From Clostridia bacterium (lineage in GTDB: Bacteria; Bacillota; Clostridia; Lachnospirales; JAKSVV01), in NCBI GenBank assembly GCA_024407775.1, contig JAKSVV010000005.1, positions 1 through 34,464 of the forward strand: a DNA stretch of 34,464 nucleotides, given 5' to 3'. A program made the position numbers and the translations under genes. The notes under the pieces are model-generated. The model did no database searches. It was not told where the DNA came from and saw only the letters and a program-made list of their open reading frames with translations. Position 1 is the stretch's first letter, and each line of letters begins with the position of its first letter. Positions 24,417 to 31,771 of the stretch are shown here, in pieces.

Positions 24417-25625
24417 TTAGCCTTGTAATAATTGTAAAGCTTGTTGTGGTCTTGCGTTAGCTTGAACTAACATTGCTTGTGCAGCTTGTTGTAAGATGTT
24501 GTTCTTTGTATATGACATCATTTCTTCAGCCATATCAACGTCTCTAACTGTAGATTCAGCAGATGTCATGTTTTCAGCTGTTGTATTTAAGTTGTTCATT
24601 GTATATTCAAGTCTGTTTTGAATAGCCCCGTATTTACTACGTTCATCAGAAACTAATTTAATAGCTTTATCGATAACATCGATAGAAATATTAGCTCCTT
24701 CTCTTGTAGAAATATTTAATGAGAATTGAACATTGTCAGAATTTGTTCCGTTATTTACGTTAGCTTCAGCAGCCCAAACACCATCGTTTGCAGCTACGCT
24801 TGTAGCATCTGTTGCTTCACTAACAATTCCTAATCTTAATGCTCTCATATCATTAAATTCTGTATTAATAACTTGATTTGAGTTAGCTCCAACGTGGAAG
24901 TATACACTATTATCTACTCCAACTACAGCATCTTTCTTAGCTTTACCTTCTGTATTTGTAATACTTTTAATTTTTGATCCGCCAATTTCACTTATTGTTA
25001 AAGCAACTGAATTAGCAGCAACGTCACCAGCTATTACTTGAGTTAATGTAACTGATTCAGCATTTTTTGCAGCAGCAGTAGCTTTCCATGATTGACCATC
25101 AATTATAAAATGTGTATTTGCATCAATTGCATTTTTTAATGCATCTGTTTCAAGTGTAATTACAGCAGCACTTGCTGTTACAGCATCAGCTGTTTCTTTC
25201 TTTGTTTTGTCTCCATTAAGAATTTTCATTCCGTTGAATTCTGTTGTAGCACCAATTCTGTTAATTTCAGAAGTTAATTGTGCCATTTCAGATTGTAGGG
25301 CTTCTCTATCTTCTTGAGCGTTTGTATCTGTAGCAGCTTGTACTGCTAGTTCTCTCATACGTTGTAAGATAGAATGTTCTTCGTTTAATGCTCCTTCAGC
25401 AGTTTGTATCATTGATACTCCGTTAGCAGCATTTGTAGAAGCTTGATTTAAACCTCTAATTTGTGATCTCATTTTTTCTGAGATAGATAGTCCGGCAGCA
25501 TCATCAGCAGCTTTGTTAATTTTGTAACCTGAACTTAATTTTTCCATTGATCTATCGGCTGAATTACCAGCGATACCTAAACTTTTGTAAGTGTTTAAAG
25601 CACTTATGTTGTGTGCAATAACCAT
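24417..25625 (-). CDS. fliC: Flagellin (fla2), near twin of fla1
   Basis: This 402-residue flagellin is almost identical to fla1 over the first ~150 and last ~115 residues and differs in the middle (about 151-290), the surface-exposed part in flagellins. A stretch of 218 bases (25261-25478) is identical at DNA level to 23921-24138 of fla1, while the flanks differ at silent sites, pointing to gene conversion. AAGGAGG precedes the ATG. The proximal leader holds two GGA-bearing hairpins. It may be transcribed with fla1. Confidence 0.95.
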   Translation of the reverse strand: MVIAHNISALNTYKSLGIAGNSADRSMEKLSSGYKINKAADDAAGLSISEKMRSQIRGLNQASTNAANGVSMIQTAEGALNEEHSILQRMRELAVQAATDTNAQEDREALQSEMAQLTSEINRIGATTEFNGMKILNGDKTKKETADAVTASAAVITLETDALKNAIDANTHFIIDGQSWKATAAAKNAESVTLTQVIAGDVAANSVALTISEIGGSKIKSITNTEGKAKKDAVVGVDNSVYFHVGANSNQVINTEFNDMRALRLGIVSEATDATSVAANDGVWAAEANVNNGTNSDNVQFSLNISTREGANISIDVIDKAIKLVSDERSKYGAIQNRLEYTMNNLNTTAENMTSAESTVRDVDMAEEMMSYTKNNILQQAAQAMLVQANARPQQALQLLQG

Positions 25626-25662
25626 AGTTTTTTTCCTCCTTGATTTTTAAAAAAAATTAATC

Positions 25663-25676
25663 GAGCATCCATGCTC
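25663..25676 (-). promoter_or_regulatory. GGA-loop hairpin in the fla2 leader
   Basis: GAGC-ATGGAT-GCTC. GGA is presented in the loop about 20 nt upstream of the Shine-Dalgarno. Confidence 0.6.
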
Positions 25677-25679
25677 TAT

Positions 25680-25703
25680 GCAATACGTCCTTAATCATAT
25701 TGC
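25680..25703 (-). promoter_or_regulatory. Second GGA hairpin in the fla2 leader
   Basis: GCAATA and TATTGC pair around a 12-base loop that contains AAGGA, directly upstream of the previous hairpin. Confidence 0.4.
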
Positions 25704-25879
25704 GTGCCATAACTTTGATTATTTCCCTACTATTAAGATTTAAAAATTTGCGTAGCTCTTAATAGCTAACAACATATAAATATTAGTTTGGATTTTTTCT
25801 TCTGACTTCTATTACTATAATCTTAGGTTAGAAACTTTAAGATTTAAAATTAGATATAGAAATAAAATATTTTTTTAGA

Positions 25880-25913
25880 TAAAAAAATAGAGCATCTAAA
25901 AATAGATCCCCTC
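25880..25913 (-). terminator. Terminator-like hairpin upstream of fla2
   Basis: ATCTA (25894-25898) pairs with TAGAT (25903-25907), and outer GAG/CTC arms (25890-25892 and 25911-25913) add an asymmetric second stem. A T-rich run follows on the minus strand. It would end a transcript begun near 26137. Confidence 0.5.
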
Positions 25914-26035
25914 ACATACTGGTTTTAAAAATATAATATAGACATAAGTAAAAAACATTTAATCTTATGCAATCTTTGTAATAATTATAGCATTAAATTA
26001 AAATATTCTTTTTCTTATTATTCTTATTACTTTGT

Positions 26036-26049
26036 TCCCATCCGTGAGA
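26036..26049 (-). promoter_or_regulatory. CGGA-loop hairpin 1 in the candidate small RNA
   Basis: TCTCA-CGGA-TGGGA, a 5-bp stem with one G-T wobble, the same loop as the fla1 leader hairpin. Confidence 0.45.
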
Positions 26050-26070
26050 TTGTAATAATATTAATCATTA

Positions 26071-26088
26071 AAAAGCATCCGTGCTTTT
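26071..26088 (-). promoter_or_regulatory. CGGA-loop hairpin 2 in the candidate small RNA
   Basis: AAAAGCA-CGGA-TGCTTTT, a perfect 7-bp stem with GGA in the loop. Confidence 0.55.
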
Positions 26089-26143
26089 ATTTATATATAC
26101 ACAACATAAACTAACATTTGTTAGTTCACATTCACCTAACTTA

Positions 26144-26171
26144 ATTATACATAGTTTTAGTTTTTAGTCAA
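26144..26171 (-). promoter_or_regulatory. Promoter upstream of the candidate small RNA / fla2
   Basis: TTGACT (26166-26171), a 16-base spacer and TATAAT (26144-26149). The context AAAAGTATTGAC matches the promoters of fla3 and of the gene starting at 33479. Confidence 0.7.
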
Positions 26172-26217
26172 TACTTTTTTATAAAAAAATTTGACATACT
26201 TTTTTATAAAAAAATTT
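26171..26217. repeat. Tandem 25-base direct repeat
   Basis: A 22-base AT-rich string occurs twice without change (26171-26192 and 26196-26217), period 25. It lies between the fla3 terminator and the -35 of the next promoter and overlaps both. Confidence 0.7.
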
Positions 26218-26247
26218 TAACCCCTAGTTTTAGGGGTTAAATTTTTT
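26206..26247. terminator. fla3 terminator (symmetrical)
   Basis: TTTAACCCCTA (26216-26226) and TAGGGGTTAAA (26231-26241) form an 11-bp stem with A/T-runs on both sides. Confidence 0.85.
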
Positions 26248-26275
26248 GATATCTGAACGTTTATTTATTCTAGGA

Positions 26276-27385
26276 TTAATCTTTACTTTCACTGCTTGTA
26301 TTTATATCAGAATTATTTGAAACTTTATTAGAATTTGTTTTAGGTATGTCTAATAAACTTGTATGTTTTACTGGCATACTCCCTTGTGATCCAAAGGAAT
26401 CTTGTAATAATGATAATGTTGATTCTGGCATAACCATTGCTTGTGATAAAAAGCTTTGAGCTGATGCTACTAATATTGAACTCTTAGTAAACTCCATCAT
26501 CTCACTTGCTATATCTGTATCAACTATTCTTGAGTTAGCTGCCATTAAATTTTCTTTTTCTATAGTTAAACTATTAAATGTATGTTCTAGTCTATTAACT
26601 ATTGCACCATATTTACTTCTTTCTTGTGATACAACATTAACTGCTGCATCTATTACATCTATTGCAGCATTAGCTCCTTCTCTTGTAGTAATATCAAGTG
26701 AGTGTGCTTCGAATTCACTAGTGATTGCATTAATAACATTCTTACTATTAGCATATATTCCTTGATAAACCTTACCACCAATTTCAACATCTTCAAGAAC
26801 AAGACCAAGTGCAGTCTTTGGTTCTTTAGCTATACCAATGGCGATAGCTGTCATATTAGAAAAAGATACATTAATAGTTTCATCACGATTAGCACCTACT
26901 TGGAAGTATAATGAATTATCATCTCCTTCTATTACTATAGATCCTTCATATATCCTGCTATCTGATTTAGCACCAGTTAAAAGACTCATTCCATTAAACT
27001 CAGTTGTCTCACCTATTCTATTTATTTCATTAGTAAGTTCAACAACTTCTTTTTGCATAGCTTCTTTATCATCAAGGCTAGTAGTATCAGTAGCACTATT
27101 AACACTAAGTTCTCTCATACGCAAAAGAGCCCTATGAGTTTCCCCTAGAGCATTTTCAGCAATTTGTACCATTGATACAGCATCTTCTGTATTAACAGTA
27201 GCTTTATTTACACCTCTTATTAAGGCTTTCATTTTTTCACTAATAGATAGACCTGCAGCATTATCTGCTGATCTATTAATTTGATACCCAGTAGAAAGCT
27301 TCTCCATTGCTTTCTCTTTAACCTTATCATTTCTCTTTAATGACTTATAAGTATCAATAGCTATAACATTACTAGCTATAACCAT
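26276..27385 (-). CDS. fliC: Divergent flagellin with C-terminal tail (fla3)
   Basis: This 369-residue flagellin is clearly homologous at both ends (MVIASNVIAIDTYKSL; LSTGYQINRSADNAAGLSI; TTEFNGMSLLTG; YGAIVNRLEHTF) but is the most divergent of the five. The normal flagellin end, here STLSLLQ, is followed by about 40 extra residues rich in Ser, Asn and Lys. Flagellin C-termini pack inside the filament core, so the tail is unusual and hints at a minor, cap-near or specialised subunit. I start at the ATG at 27383-27385; an earlier in-frame GTG lies before the Shine-Dalgarno AAGGAGGAG and cannot be the main start. It is monocistronic with a strong promoter, a GGGAT-loop hairpin and a terminator. 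Confidence 0.92.
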   Translation of the reverse strand: MVIASNVIAIDTYKSLKRNDKVKEKAMEKLSTGYQINRSADNAAGLSISEKMKALIRGVNKATVNTEDAVSMVQIAENALGETHRALLRMRELSVNSATDTTSLDDKEAMQKEVVELTNEINRIGETTEFNGMSLLTGAKSDSRIYEGSIVIEGDDNSLYFQVGANRDETINVSFSNMTAIAIGIAKEPKTALGLVLEDVEIGGKVYQGIYANSKNVINAITSEFEAHSLDITTREGANAAIDVIDAAVNVVSQERSKYGAIVNRLEHTFNSLTIEKENLMAANSRIVDTDIASEMMEFTKSSILVASAQSFLSQAMVMPESTLSLLQDSFGSQGSMPVKHTSLLDIPKTNSNKVSNNSDINTSSESKD

Positions 27386-27408
27386 ACACTCCTCCTTGAG
27401 CACGTTTC

Positions 27409-27425
27409 GTGATAATCCCTATCAC
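27409..27425 (-). promoter_or_regulatory. GGA-loop hairpin in the fla3 leader
   Basis: GTGATA-GGGAT-TATCAC, a perfect 6-bp stem. An alternative hairpin CACG-AAA-CGTG (27401-27411) overlaps its 3' arm, so the two could compete. Confidence 0.6.
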
Positions 27426-27444
27426 ATACTAACTACATACTATA

Positions 27445-27473
27445 ATTATAAAACCTAGTATTTTTCTTGTCAA
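27445..27473 (-). promoter_or_regulatory. fla3 promoter
   Basis: TTGACA (27468-27473), a 17-base spacer and TATAAT (27445-27450), a sigma-A consensus. The leader is only about 50 nt. Confidence 0.8.
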
Positions 27474-27535
27474 TACTTTTCTTGCACTATGAAATAGACA
27501 AAACCTTGTATCAGATTAGTCTAAGGAGAAAAAAG

Positions 27536-27567
27536 ACATAAAAAAATACCTCCCAAAAGGGAGGTAT
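27536..27567 (-). terminator. fla4 terminator
   Basis: ATACCTCCC (27546-27554) and GGGAGGTAT (27559-27567) pair around AAAA, with a T-run following on the minus strand. Confidence 0.9.
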
Positions 27568-27607
27568 AATATATAAATAAAAGTTATTAACCTATAAATT
27601 TGATGGA

Positions 27608-28459
27608 TTATTGAAGAAGTTGTAAAGCTTGTTGAGGTCTTGCATTTGCTTGAACTAACATAGCTTGTGCAGCTTGTTGTAAGATATTGTTCTTTGTATA
27701 TTCCATCATTTCTTTTGCCATATCTACGTCACGGATTGTAGATTCAGCAGAAGTCATGTTTTCAGCTGTTGTATTTAAGTTGTTAATAGTGTATTCAAGT
27801 CTATTTTGAATAGCACCATATCTAGATCTTTCTTTAGATACTTGGCTAATAGCTGCATCGATAACATCGATAGCTGCGTTAGCTCCTTCTCTTCCAGAAA
27901 TATCTACGCTCTTTAATTGATCAGCAACTGCGATAGTTCCACCTTCACCAACTTTACCTAATTTGTCAGAACCCATATCGTCGAAAGTTACAGCAATAAC
28001 TTGGTCTTTATTAGCTCCAACATGGAATTTAGTTTCACCTTTAGTACCATCTAATAATTTCATTCCGTTGAATTCTGTTGTATCAGAAATTCTATCAACT
28101 TCAGCAATTAATTGTTGCACTTCAGATTGTAAAGCTTGTCTATCTTCAGTTGCGTTAGTATCAGTAGCAGATTGAACTGCTAGTTCTCTGATTCTTTGTA
28201 AGATTGAGTGAGTTTCGTTTAAAGCACCTTCAGCTGTTTGTATCATAGATACACCATTAGCTGCGTTAGTTGATGCTTGGTTAAGACCTCTAATTTGAGA
28301 TCTCATTTTTTCAGAAATACTAAGTCCTGCGGCGTCATCACCAGCACGGTTAATTCTATAACCTGAACTTAATTTTTCCATAGATTTGTTCATGCTTCCA
28401 CCAGCAAATCCTAATGCCTTATAAGTATTTAAGGCTGCTACGTTATGTGTTATTACCAT
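27608..28459 (-). CDS. fliC: Short flagellin (fla4)
   Basis: This 283-residue flagellin has almost no variable domain: the D1 arms are joined by a short loop after TTEFNGMKLLDG. It keeps MVITHNVAALNTYKALG at the start and NARPQQALQLLQ at the end. The frame stays open upstream to 28570, but that part is the conserved leader RNA. The start is the ATG at 28457-28459, with AAGGAGGGG before it. Its leader is nearly the same as that of fla5. It is monocistronic. Confidence 0.95.
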   Translation of the reverse strand: MVITHNVAALNTYKALGFAGGSMNKSMEKLSSGYRINRAGDDAAGLSISEKMRSQIRGLNQASTNAANGVSMIQTAEGALNETHSILQRIRELAVQSATDTNATEDRQALQSEVQQLIAEVDRISDTTEFNGMKLLDGTKGETKFHVGANKDQVIAVTFDDMGSDKLGKVGEGGTIAVADQLKSVDISGREGANAAIDVIDAAISQVSKERSRYGAIQNRLEYTINNLNTTAENMTSAESTIRDVDMAKEMMEYTKNNILQQAAQAMLVQANARPQQALQLLQ

Positions 28460-28464
28460 AATAA

Positions 28465-28594
28465 TCCCCTCCTTGAGATAATCTAGCATCGGCATCCTTG
28501 CCGTTCCATCGTGTGACAACCACTTGTGCATGAAAAAATTTACACGGGTTGCGGTAATTTGATTGATCAAGTCAATCTTAAAATATTAACCTAT
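28465..28594 (-). promoter_or_regulatory. Conserved structured leader of fla4
   Basis: About 130 nt upstream of fla4 align closely with 30210-30337 before fla5. They contain an AGGA-loop hairpin near the SD, a long-range CAACC/GGTTG pairing and a distal GATTGA/TCAATC hairpin (28561-28577). Both local hairpins show compensatory changes between the copies. Confidence 0.7.
28490..28503 (-). promoter_or_regulatory. GGA-loop hairpin in the fla4 leader
   Basis: CGGCA-AGGA-TGCCG. In fla5 the outermost C-G pair is T-A. The context CAAGGATG is close to the CsrA consensus. Confidence 0.7.
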
Positions 28595-28692
28595 GATTTA
28601 TCCTGTACAGATAAACGATGTGTTTTGCCTGCTAGTACGCTTGGACAAGGTATAAAGAAAATTCGTGCAAATACTCTTTTTCTTATATATAT

Positions 28693-28701
28693 ATTATACC
28701 A
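28693..28701 (-). promoter_or_regulatory. Extended -10 promoter of fla4
   Basis: TGGTATAAT is an extended -10 without a clear -35. The same nonamer precedes fla5. The predicted leader is about 225 nt. Confidence 0.6.
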
Positions 28702-29024
28702 TATTTTGGAAAATAAATAAAGCATTTTTAGTAAAAAAAGTTAAATTTTGTAAAATATTTTTTATGCAATATAAGTATTGATTTTACTACATTTCATGAA
28801 AATTAATCCTGCTATCTCTCTATTTCCCATAGTTTCACAATTTTATATCTTATACCCTTGTATTTATCATATGAAAATAAAGTATTGTTATAGTTGTCAA
28901 CGTTTCACTATTGTTTCATAGAAATTAGTATTGATATTTTATAAGTATTTTGATCTATATTTTTACTATATTTTTAACTTCATTTTTTATCATTTTCCTA
29001 CATATATATATGTAGAAAATTGCA
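28702..29024. other. Gene-free spacer with GTTTCA and AGTATTGA motifs
   Basis: No ORF is evident. GTTTCAC occurs at 28832 and 28902 and GTTTCAT at 28913. AGTATTGA occurs near 28772 and 28929. A palindrome CTACATATA-TATATGTAG lies at 28998-29015. The same motifs recur upstream of fla5, which suggests regulator sites. Confidence 0.4.
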
Positions 29025-29062
29025 AAATAAAAACCTCCCGGAGGACACTCCCAGAGGTTTTT
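29025..29062 (-). terminator. fla5 terminator
   Basis: AAAAACCTC (29029-29037) and GAGGTTTTT (29054-29062) pair, with an inner GGAG/CTCC stem. A T-run follows on the minus strand. Confidence 0.8.
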
Positions 29063-29110
29063 ATATATGAAATCAACGATTAATCATATTTACTATAGAA
29101 TATCAAATCC

Positions 29111-30205
29111 TTATCTTAAAAGTTGTAAAGCTTGTTGAGGTCTAGCATTAGCTTGAACTAACATAGCTTGTGCAGCTTGTTGTAAGATACTTGTCTTTGT
29201 ATATTCCATCATTTCTTTAGCCATATCTACATCACGGATAGTAGATTCAGCAGAAGTCATGTTTTCAGCTGTTGTATTTAAGTTGTTGATTGTGTATTCA
29301 AGTCTGTTTTGAACAGCACCATATTTAGATCTTTCTTTAGATACTTTTGTTATAGCATAGTCTATAGCATTAAGAGCTCTATTTGCTCCTTCTCTAGTAG
29401 AAATATCTATTTTTGTGACTACAGCATCACCAACTTTTTTACCAACACCTAAGCTTACTGCTCCCATGTCTTCAAATGTAACACCAATTACTTGGTCTTT
29501 ATTTGCACCAACATGGAAGTATACTGATGTATCATCACCTTTAGTACCAACGGCACCACTTGTTACTGTGAAATCTGTACCAGTTGCTAGTTTAATATCA
29601 GCAACTTGTTTTGTTACTTCATCAGCAGTATGTACAATATCTCTTACAGTAACTGTGACTTTAGCACCAGTTCTTTCAATATCATAATCTTTGTTATCAA
29701 ATTTTTCATAGAATGCTTTCGCAGCAGCTTCATCAGCAAATGTTTTTTCTGCTTTTGTTGCTGTAGCTCCAGTATATTTAATATCTTTTTCACCATTTAA
29801 AATTTTCATTCCGTTGAATTCAGTAGTATCAGAAATTCTTTGAATTTCACTTACTAATTCATCAACTTCAGATTGTAAAGCTTCTCTATCTTCAGTAGCG
29901 TTAGTATCAGTAGCAGATTGTACTGCTAGTTCTCTAATTCTTTGTAAGATAGAGTGAGTTTCATTTAACGCACCTTCAGCAGTTTGAATCATAGAAACAC
30001 CATTAGCTGCGTTTGTAGACGCTTGGTTAAGACCTCTAATTTGAGATCTCATTTTTTCAGAAATTGATAAACCAGCGGCGTCATCACCAGCACGGTTTAT
30101 TCTATAACCTGAACTTAATTTTTCCATAGATTTGTTCATGCTTGTTCCTGATGAACCTAATGCCTTATATGTATTTAAGGCTGATACGTTATGTGTTATT
30201 ACCAT
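29111..30205 (-). CDS. fliC: Flagellin (fla5)
   Basis: This 364-residue flagellin starts MVITHNVSALNTYKALG and ends in NARPQQALQLLR. Its conserved arms are closest to fla4, but about 80 residues are inserted after TTEFNGMKILNGEKD (roughly 145-235), forming the variable surface part. AAGGAGGGG precedes the ATG. It shares with fla4 the long conserved leader and the extended -10 promoter, so the pair probably arose by duplication including the regulatory region, followed by gain or loss of the middle domain. Confidence 0.95.
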   Translation of the reverse strand: MVITHNVSALNTYKALGSSGTSMNKSMEKLSSGYRINRAGDDAAGLSISEKMRSQIRGLNQASTNAANGVSMIQTAEGALNETHSILQRIRELAVQSATDTNATEDREALQSEVDELVSEIQRISDTTEFNGMKILNGEKDIKYTGATATKAEKTFADEAAAKAFYEKFDNKDYDIERTGAKVTVTVRDIVHTADEVTKQVADIKLATGTDFTVTSGAVGTKGDDTSVYFHVGANKDQVIGVTFEDMGAVSLGVGKKVGDAVVTKIDISTREGANRALNAIDYAITKVSKERSKYGAVQNRLEYTINNLNTTAENMTSAESTIRDVDMAKEMMEYTKTSILQQAAQAMLVQANARPQQALQLLR

Positions 30206-30209
30206 AATA

Positions 30210-30337
30210 TCCCCTCCTTGAGATCATCTAGTATTGGCATCCTTGCCATTCCTTCATGCAACAACCACTTGTGCATAGATAAATTTACACGGGTTGCGGT
30301 AATTTGATTGCTTAGCAATCATAAAATATTAACCTAT
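30210..30337 (-). promoter_or_regulatory. Conserved structured leader of fla5
   Basis: This is the counterpart of the fla4 leader. The distal hairpin is GATTGC/GCAATC (30306-30320), so one pair has changed from A-T to C-G with pairing kept. Two blocks, one of 15 and one of about 30 bases, are unchanged between the copies. Confidence 0.7.
30235..30248 (-). promoter_or_regulatory. GGA-loop hairpin in the fla5 leader
   Basis: TGGCA-AGGA-TGCCA, the covarying partner of the fla4 hairpin. A further GGA lies 8 nt upstream in both leaders. Confidence 0.7.
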
Positions 30338-30412
30338 AAATTATTAACCTATAAAAATTTCGGACACAAATAAGATAATTAGTATTTGCATAAACTTTCT
30401 TATTTATATTAT

Positions 30413-30421
30413 TATACCACA
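30413..30421 (-). promoter_or_regulatory. Extended -10 promoter of fla5
   Basis: TGGTATAAT, identical to that of fla4. No convincing -35 is seen. The predicted leader is about 200 nt. Confidence 0.6.
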
Positions 30422-30723
30422 AAATGGCATTTTTTTCCATACTTTTGTTTAAAATAATTGTTAAAATTTAGTATATTTTTGCATCATTTGTTTCACACAA
30501 TTATATCATTTTTTGATATCTTAAAAGTCTCATAAATACAAGGTTTATCAAACTTGTTTCACAGACAAATCACATGAAATTTAAGGTTAAAAAAATTATA
30601 TACATAACAAATATAGTATTGACGATAAACACTTTGTTTCACAAGGTTTTTATCACTTTTTCACGCCATATTTTTTATATCATTTTTACATTTTCCTTCT
30701 ATATTATATATACATATTTTTAT
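30422..30723. other. Gene-free spacer upstream of fla5
   Basis: No ORF is convincing. GTTTCAC is found at 30490, 30556 and 30636, each time as TTGTTTCACA-like, and AGTATTGA at 30615. These match the motifs upstream of fla4 at a similar distance from the promoter (80-230 bases). Confidence 0.4.
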
Positions 30724-30756
30724 GCAATAAAAAACTCCAGGATAACCTGGAGTTTT
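30724..30756 (-). terminator. Terminator of the 32056-31678 unit
   Basis: AAAACTCCAGG (30731-30741) and CCTGGAGTTTT (30746-30756) pair around ATAA, with a T-run following. Confidence 0.9.
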
Positions 30757-30826
30757 ATATATTAATTTTATTTATAACTAAACTATCTATGACTACTCAC
30801 ATAATATATATTTTTTTATCTTTCAA

Positions 30827-31678
30827 TTAGTTATTTAAGAATAAATCTACAACGTTTCTATTTGGTTCTATTTTTTGAGATCTTTGTGCTAGATTTATTT
30901 CATATCTAATTGCATTTTGTAACTGTTCAACTTGTCTACGCGCAACTTCTGCGCTTCTTATTTTAGCTTGCTCAGCTGAGTAAGCACTTTGGTCTAATTC
31001 TAAGCATTCTGGATATCTTGTAAGTTCACTAATATTAATAGTAACTTCACGTCTATAAGAATCTATTTTAGAAATTGCTGTTCCTATTACCGATAATGCT
31101 GTAGATGCTCCTGCGGGTTCTGTTACGTCGAAAGTATAAGGTGGCATATAGCTTTCACCTTGGATTCTTACACTATCAAGGCTTACTTTAGATATATTAT
31201 CTACACTAAGTCCTAATGTTTGTGAATCCACCCTTTCTAACCTAACTTCAATTTTATTATTATCGGTATCAGAATCTGTATAGCTGCCATCAAGTAATGG
31301 TTTGCCATCAAATTCTTGATTAATAGAGATCTTATTTATATCATCAACGTATTTTATTAACTTTTCTTCGATATCTACTTTTTCATCATGTGATAGCGCT
31401 GTAAAATCAGTATTCTTAACTAGATCTTCCATCTTAGTTAGTATCTCACGATCCTTACTAAGCCCGCTATCTGCCATTTGAAGAGCACTTATTTTAGCTT
31501 CATATTTTTTATGAATATCGTTTGTTTGATAAGTACTTTTAATATCACTCTTTATAGTTTCAGCTTTAATACTTTCAGTTTCTACTTTTTCAACCTTTTC
31601 TTTAGGTTTGAAATTAGTATCAACCTTTTGCACAGAACGAATTTCATCTAATCTAGCAGCTTGCATTTCTAATATCAT
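30827..31678 (-). CDS. Divergent flagellin-like protein
   Basis: This 283-residue protein lacks the flagellin N-terminus (no MVIxHN segment) and instead starts with a charged, low-complexity stretch. Downstream it follows the flagellin plan: a helical segment ALQMADSGLSKDREILTKME, then NQEFDGKPLLDG where flagellins have TEFNGMKLLDG, a GASTALSVIGTAISKI segment matching the ANAAIDVIDAAI helix, and a C-terminal helix with an Ala/Arg/Gln pattern. It may be a minor filament component or a secreted relative; function is unproven. The start is the ATG at 31676-31678, with AGGAGGTG before it. It shares EIRSVQ near its N-terminus with the 94-residue neighbour. Its leader has an AGGA-loop hairpin. Confidence 0.6.
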   Translation of the reverse strand: MILEMQAARLDEIRSVQKVDTNFKPKEKVEKVETESIKAETIKSDIKSTYQTNDIHKKYEAKISALQMADSGLSKDREILTKMEDLVKNTDFTALSHDEKVDIEEKLIKYVDDINKISINQEFDGKPLLDGSYTDSDTDNNKIEVRLERVDSQTLGLSVDNISKVSLDSVRIQGESYMPPYTFDVTEPAGASTALSVIGTAISKIDSYRREVTINISELTRYPECLELDQSAYSAEQAKIRSAEVARRQVEQLQNAIRYEINLAQRSQKIEPNRNVVDLFLNN

Positions 31679-31707
31679 AATAATCACCTCCTTGCACTAA
31701 TAGTATT

Positions 31708-31721
31708 GCCAATCCTTTGGC
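31708..31721 (-). promoter_or_regulatory. GGA-loop hairpin before the flagellin-like gene
   Basis: GCCAA-AGGA-TTGGC, a perfect 5-bp stem about 15 nt upstream of AAGGAGGTG. Confidence 0.65.
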
Positions 31722-31771
31722 GTTAACTAGCTAGCAATGAATAGTCATAATAATATATTTTTATAAATTAA

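Larger units (their letters stand above)
25880..26137 (-). ncRNA. Candidate small RNA with CGGA hairpins (CsrA decoy or relic flagellin leader)
   Basis: A near-consensus promoter starts a ~255-nt stretch without an ORF that ends at a terminator-like hairpin. It contains AACTAAC-AAAT-GTTAGTT (26109-26126), then two hairpins with CGGA loops, both reading CACGGATG, and further GGA near the terminator. At 25969-25992 it matches the coding 3' end of fla1/fla2 at most positions, including AATTATTACAA. It could be a CsrA-binding RNA, an attenuated leader of fla2, or the remains of a deleted flagellin gene. Confidence 0.4.

Noticed and set aside
28460-28570. N-terminal extension of fla4 to an upstream in-frame start
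   Set aside because: The extra codons translate the conserved leader RNA. The true start has AAGGAGGGG at good spacing and matches the other flagellins.
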